From Cynocephalus volans (Eukaryota > Chordata > Mammalia > Dermoptera > Cynocephalidae): a DNA stretch of 64,000 nucleotides. Where the stretch lies: assembly GCF_027409185.1 (NCBI RefSeq), contig NC_084464.1:42507095-42571094 (forward strand), read 5' to 3'. Below are positions 58,970-64,000 of the stretch, in pieces. Numbering within the stretch: the stretch's first letter is position 1; each line of letters begins with the position of its first letter. The position numbers were made by a program, and so were the translations under genes. The notes under the pieces were generated by a model. It saw only the letters and a program-made list of their open reading frames with translations, searched no databases and had not been told where the DNA came from.

Positions 58970-59632
58970 TAAACCTTTTATTGATAATCACTATGGAAAA
59001 GGAGATGGGATCATGAACTTGAGGAATTCATTCTACATTTATTGCAAAGATATGTGCCATAAAACGTATTCACTTCCTAGGGATAAAGATAAAAGATGAT
59101 TTTATCCTTCACATGCTCATTCTGGCTAAAGAGACACATAAAAACAGGGGTGTTGGGGGGGGCATATTTGGGTGTTATGAGAGCCAGAAAAGAACTTCAG
59201 ATAACTAGCTAGGAGTTAGAGGAATGACAACTGTATAGTTTCAAAAGATAAATGAGAACTGAAACAGTGTTTGGGGAACTATGTAAAGTTCAGTATGCAG
59301 CTGCCCGTGGTACAAAGTAAGTGATGTAAAGAGGTCAAATGTGTACCTATTCTGCTATATCTGCTATATGTTAAGGAGTTTGGACATGATCCTGAAGGTA
59401 CTGGGGAGCTATTAAATGGTGGAGGAAGAAAATCAAATCTGTACCTGAACTAGAAAGGGAAAAAACAGGCAGGGAGACTACTGCAACAGTCCAAGAGAGA
59501 AGGACAGCGGTTAAGAAGAATTCTTGGAACTAAGTAACATTTGAGTGCAAGAGGTGAGAGGGCAAAATCCCAGGTTTTGTCCTGAGAGAATGGATGGATC
59601 AAAACTCTTAGCCAGAACATGAAAACAAAAGG
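58970..59632. other. Unassigned intergenic sequence
   Basis: Resembles an old dispersed repeat at 59360-59520 ('gacatgatcctgaaggtactggggagctattaaatgg'). No gene. Confidence 0.4.
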
Positions 59633-59634
59633 TA

Positions 59635-61500
59635 TAGTTGGTCCTTGAACAATGTGGGCATTAGGAGTGCCGACTCCCTGCACAATCAAAAATTTGAGTA
59701 TAACTTTTGACTCCCCCAAAATTTAATCACTAATAGCCTACTGCTGACCAGAAGCCTTATACCAATAACATAAACAGTCAATTAACACATATCTTGTATG
59801 TTATATGCATTAGTATTATACTCATAATAAAGTAAGCTAGAGAAAAGAAAATCTCATTAAAATCATAAGGAAAATATGTTCACAGTACTGTACTACATTT
59901 ATTGATACCATAAGCTTACATCATGTTTACAAAATGAATCATCTGTCAGTACCTACATCAATATTGTCTGATATGATACAAAACACTGTAGATGTTAGAC
60001 GCATTACTAACACTAGACATCAAAAATGAAAAGAAACTCATATTCACAGGTATACCAATTCATGCATTGATGATAAAGCAACAGCAATATGATTGCTTTA
60101 TGGAAGACTAGTATAATCAACACGATGCTTCATGGTAGTATAACCCATACACTAATGAATGAATCATTTTTACAGCATACAGTATTACAGATATATTCAT
60201 AATACAGTATTAGAAACACTGTGACATTTTTTTAAAAACTACTTACCTGTGATGACAGGCTGATATGCGATTTCTCTAACTGTGAGAAAGAGAGGCATAC
60301 TGTAATGTAACTCTTTGAAAGCAAAGTTAAAAAATAGTACAAAACTAACACATTATTAACTTCACATTAAACATCACTCACCTTATAACCATGTAAGGAT
60401 AGACTAAGACTTGCACACGATGTTCTACACAATGGATACTTAGGCAATGATGAAGATAATGACACAAAAACGTCTCATAGTTCTTTCCGTACAGTTGTTA
60501 AATTTTCACCAAAACACACTCACGCACATACACACAAATTAGTTTAACTGTACGGCATGATGATTATTGAGTGAATAAAGTGAAAGTGGATCATCATAAA
60601 GGTCTTCATCCTCATTCTGAATAGTCTTCCCATTGAATAGATTCAGAAGGAGGAGAAAGAAGAGGGGCTGGTCTTGCTGGCTCAGGAGTGGCAGAGGTGA
60701 ACTAGGTGGAGGAGAGGGAAGGGGAGGCAGGAGTGCAGGTATACGCAGTTACAGAAATACACTGTAATTTCTGTCTTTTGTTTTTCATTTCTCTAAAATA
60801 GTTTCTATACGGTACCAAGCCTTCTACTATTTGCTTTAGTTTCCTCTCTCCAATGATTTAATGGCATCTGGGAACTCATCAGCTGCCTTGTAGTCTGCCT
60901 CTTGGTCCGCAGAAGCTGCTTTTCCTGTTATCTGGTCATTTTTTAAGCCAAACTTGTTTTGAAAATTACCAAACCATACTTTGCTGGCATTAAATTCTCG
61001 ATCTTTAGATCCTTCACCTTCCTCTTGCTTTAAGTTGTTACATAATGACTTTACTTTTTCACAAATCATATTACAGTCTATAGGTATGCCTTTCTTACAG
61101 CAATCTTGCACCTACGTAAAAGCTGCATTTTCAACATAAGATTAAAAGGTATTTCACAAGAAGTGCAAGGTTTTCACATCTGTTGGTATAGCTGCAGCAA
61201 TGGCTTCATGAATTTGCTTTTCTTTTTTTTTTTTTTTTTTTTTTTTACAATGGTCTGTATGCTAGACTCATTTATCTTGAAATGGCAGGCAACCACAGCT
61301 GCAGACCTCGATCTATGGTATATATCAAGCAATTCATCTTTTTCCTATAATGTCATGCCTATTCTTTGCTTCTTGGGAGCACTTCCAGCATCACTAATAG
61401 CACTTCATATGGGTCCCATAGTGTTATTCTTGTTTTACGGTATTGCACTAAATGATGAAAAATATGTGAGAAATAATTAAATATTAATTATTTCTTCTTT
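59635..61500 (-). mobile_element. Tigger (pogo-type) DNA transposon with transposase remnant
   Basis: The left end after TA reads TAGTTGGTCCTTGAACAATG, a Tigger terminal repeat, and the next 300 bp match its flank ('taacataaacagtcaattaacacatatcttgtatg'). On the minus strand, 61111-60836 is a 91-codon open part of the CENP-B-like DNA-binding region (WFGNFQNKFGLKN, ITGKAASADQEAD). Further N-terminal text (VACHFKINESSIRTIVKK) lies at about 61290-61240, separated by a T tract of about 25. The catalytic domain is deleted and frames are broken. The right end was not identified. Confidence 0.82.
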
Positions 61501-61501
61501 A

Positions 61502-61949
61502 TTCAAGCAATAAAGCACCTAGTTTGCTTACTGCAAAATGGGGGTGGAGGAGGAGATCTACATTCACAATAGCAATAAAAATGATAAAAAGAATCCGTAT
61601 GAAGAAAATTGCAAAATCTTGTTAAATAAAACAAGACCTGAACAAACGGAAAGGCAGACCATTCTTGGATGTAAAAACAATATGAAAAATGCCAACTCTA
61701 CCCAAATTAAGTTTTGTACTTAATGCTTTTCCATTTAGAATCACAAGAGAGGCTTTTATCTTTGAGGGGAGGGGATGGTAGAAAATGATTTCAGAGTTTA
61801 CACGAATATATGACCAAGAATATCCAAGAAAAAGTATAAAAATTACAGTAAAGATGGACCTGACTTTCTAGATTTCAGAAAATACTATAAAGTCAATGAG
61901 ATAAAATCTATGATGTTGGGGTAAGAAGAAGGACATAGATGAGAAGATT
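61502..61949. other. L1-like A-rich sequence
   Basis: 'agcaataaaaatgataaaaag' and 'gaaaattgcaaaatcttgttaaataaaacaagac' resemble eroded L1 ORF2. No clear boundaries. Confidence 0.4.
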
Positions 61950-61963
61950 AGAATACAGACTCA

Positions 61964-62185
61964 GGGCCGACCCTGTGGCTCACTCGGGAGAGTGCGGCGC
62001 TGGGAGCGCAGCGGCGCTGGGAGCGCAGCGGCGCTCGGAGCACCGAGGCCGCGGGTTCGGAGCACCGAGGCCGCGGGTTCGGATCTTATATGGGGATGGC
62101 CGGTGCGCTCACTGGCTGAGCACGGTGCGGGCGTCACCACGCCAAGGGCTGCGATCCCCTTACTGGTCACAAAAAAAAAAAAAAA
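61964..62185 (+). repeat. tRNA-Ile SINE dimer with 14-bp TSD and internal duplications
   Basis: Perfect AGAATACAGACTCA at 61950-61963 and 62186-62199. The first unit has two internal tandem duplications: GCGCTGGGAGCGCAGCG twice, and CGGAGCACCGAGGCCGCGGGTT twice. It is GC-rich with many CpG, so young. Confidence 0.95.
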
Positions 62186-62215
62186 AGAATACAGACTCAA
62201 AAATCAGAAATAGAG

Positions 62216-62318
62216 AGCTGGCCAGTTGCTCATTTGGTTGGAGCACAGTGTTATAACACCAAGGTCAAGAGGTGGGATCCCCATACAGGCCAGCTGCAAA
62301 AAAAAAAAAAAAAAATAG
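62216..62318 (+). repeat. tRNA-Ile SINE monomer
   Basis: 'ctggccagttgctcatttggttggagc' to 'gtgggatccccatacaggccagc' plus a tail of A. A possible 7-bp TSD, AAATAGA, is weak. Confidence 0.85.
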
Positions 62319-62484
62319 ATCTCACAATGAAAGAATTAACATATGACAAGTGTAGTAATTCAACTCAATGAGGAAAGAATGATTATTAATAAATGAAACT
62401 CACACAACTAGCCACTCATCTAAAAGAGTGCTGTTCAATACAGTAGGCACTGGCTACATGTAGCACAACAGTGGGTTAATTATC

Positions 62485-62722
62485 ACGAGAGTGGGTCTGT
62501 TATAAAAGCCAGTTTGGCTCAGTGCGCCCCCTTGCCATGTGATTCCCTGCATTGCCTTTGGACTTTACAGGGAGTCCCCACCAACAAGAAGGCCCTCGCC
62601 AGACGTGGCCCCTCAACCTTGGATTTACCAGCCTCCAGAACTGTAAGAAATAAATTTATTTTCTTTATATACTACCCAGTCTCAGATATTCAGTTATAGC
62701 AAAAGAAAACAGACTAAAACAC
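62485..62722 (+). repeat. MaLR LTR 3' part
   Basis: 'gttataaaagccagtttggctc', 'ccagcctccagaactgtaagaaataaatttattttctttatatactacccagtctcag' and the end 'aaacagactaaaac' mark an MST/MLT1 LTR. Confidence 0.8.
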
Positions 62723-62837
62723 CTTTATTATTCCATGTGTTATTAAAAAGACAAATGGAAGAAAGAGATCATAGCATTGTGTTCACTCTGTTTCCCAATT
62801 ACTCTCTTGAAAAATACTGGGTACTTTACTACTCTGT

Positions 62838-63144
62838 CAGGGGTCAGCAAACTACTACCCACTATCTGTGTTTGTATGGCCCAAAAGCTAAAAATGGTTT
62901 TTACATTTTTAAATGACTGAGGTCTGACAGGAAAATCAAAAGAACAATATTTCATGACACATGAAAGTTATACGAAATTCAAATTACAGTCTCCATAAAT
63001 AAAGTTTTATTGGAACACTACAATGCTCATTCATTTAGTATTGTCTAGTGCTATTTTCATCCTGCAAAGACAGAGCTGGGTATGGGCGGCAAGGTCAAAA
63101 AGATGTCCTTTCCAGCTCTTTACAGGAAAGGTTTGCCAATCCCC
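62838..63144. mobile_element. hAT-type nonautonomous element with terminal repeats
   Basis: Starts CAGGGGTCAGCAAACTAC and ends AGGTTTGCCAATCCCC, imperfect inverted repeats. Same family as 11870-12092 but longer. Confidence 0.78.
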
Positions 63145-63149
63145 ATTCT

Positions 63150-64000
63150 ATGTCATACTACATGCCCTTCATAATTTGATAGTTTTACCTAGACATTCTC
63201 TCCCCTTTCCTTCTATATTTAGCATAAAGTCCCCTTAACAATCTATCAGTCTCCAGGAAAGCACATTCTTCACAGTCCTTCCTTCTGGTAATATCCTAGT
63301 CTAATCACATCCCCCATCATCTACAAACACAAAAGCCGGACAGCAGCGTTAGCAACATCTTAAAAGGTACAAATTAACAAATTAAAACGAGAACCAAATC
63401 TCACCATCATCACTTCCCTCCAAAGCCAAGGCTAAAGAGGCTGACCACCCAGTTAGTGGCTTTCAAACTACCTTACCTTAGCATTGAGGTGTTTGTGAAC
63501 AAGGGCTGCTGCTAAAATCTCTAACCGCCAAACAGCAATGAGGAAAAAAGAGTGAATAAATGTAATTTTCTCAAGTTTAACCTCCCTCAAATTGTTAGCT
63601 ACCTAAAAAGGAAAACCGGACAAAAAGCAAAGGAACAGTAAAGAAAAAGTAGACGCATTGTAATTAGCATGCGTGATCCTAAATCTTTATACCTCGGACA
63701 TTTGATCATATTTTCTGCAAGTAAATAGTTTCCGGCTCCCTGGATGAGATGAAATACTGGCCGGTGTTTGTAAATAGCCTCACAACTTATACAGGAACAA
63801 GTCAGACCACTTCGCCTCCAAGGAAAGTACATCAAAAGTTGCTCATCTCTTTCAATCATTCTGCATGCCAAGTGGGGGGCGCAGGGGAAACAATACCTTT
63901 TTCTACCAGCAGTGCCATAACCCTCCAACACTAACTCCTCCCATCCCCATCACAGTTTTCCCCAGCACTAACTCCCCTCCAGCTCCGTCATCTCTTCCCC
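63150..64000. other. Unassigned sequence at the right edge
   Basis: A 110-codon reverse-strand open stretch (63599-63931), starting MLEGYGTAGRKRY and Cys-rich, has no recognisable domain. With the last 100 bases being C-rich, an exon continuing beyond the window cannot be ruled out. Confidence 0.35.

Overview
This is mammalian nuclear DNA with no complete functional host gene visible. It is AT-rich and dense in old L1, MIR, MaLR LTR and DNA-transposon fossils. The only active-looking SINEs derive from tRNA-Ile, as monomers and tandem dimers, several with perfect target-site duplications (TSDs). No 7SL-derived Alu or B1 was seen. From known SINE distributions this best fits a colugo (Dermoptera, t-SINE family). 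That assignment is inference.

Layout. 0-9.2 kb: L1 3' ends, MaLR and Tigger debris, and a probable LTR carrying a SINE. 9.2-13 kb: a decayed ERV pol fossil on + beside a solo LTR with a perfect 6-bp TSD and cut by a hAT element. 15.7-18.5 kb (minus): an MHC class I pseudogene with alpha-1, alpha-2 and alpha-3 exons, a CpG-rich solo LTR in intron 3 and a long GT repeat in intron 1. 23.3-35.8 kb: the centrepiece, a class I ERV with a tRNA-Phe-type primer site (flanked by GGGAT TSDs inside a MIR). It carries inside it a younger gammaretrovirus-like provirus (24951-31945), whose 3' LTR was later hit by a tRNA SINE. 36.05-36.6 kb: a second solo LTR of the 10.3-kb family, opposite orientation, also with a perfect 6-bp TSD. 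37.0-46.6 kb (+): an unprocessed TRIM-family pseudogene (RING, B-box, coiled coil, PRY/SPRY) with MaLR insertions in its introns. 46.6-64 kb: repeat fossils, including a Tigger element with transposase remnants and several tRNA SINEs.

A class I pseudogene next to a TRIM pseudogene suggests the MHC class I region, where several TRIM genes are interspersed with class I loci in mammals.

The gammaretroviral provirus keeps a glyco-Gag-type leader open in frame with Gag and a 754-codon pol segment with RNase H and integrase. It is defective through a gag stop, a gag frameshift, a stop in the nucleocapsid zinc finger, pol stops and frameshifts, and loss of most of env. The insertion order reads directly from the sequence: MIR, then outer ERV, then inner ERV, then tRNA SINE.
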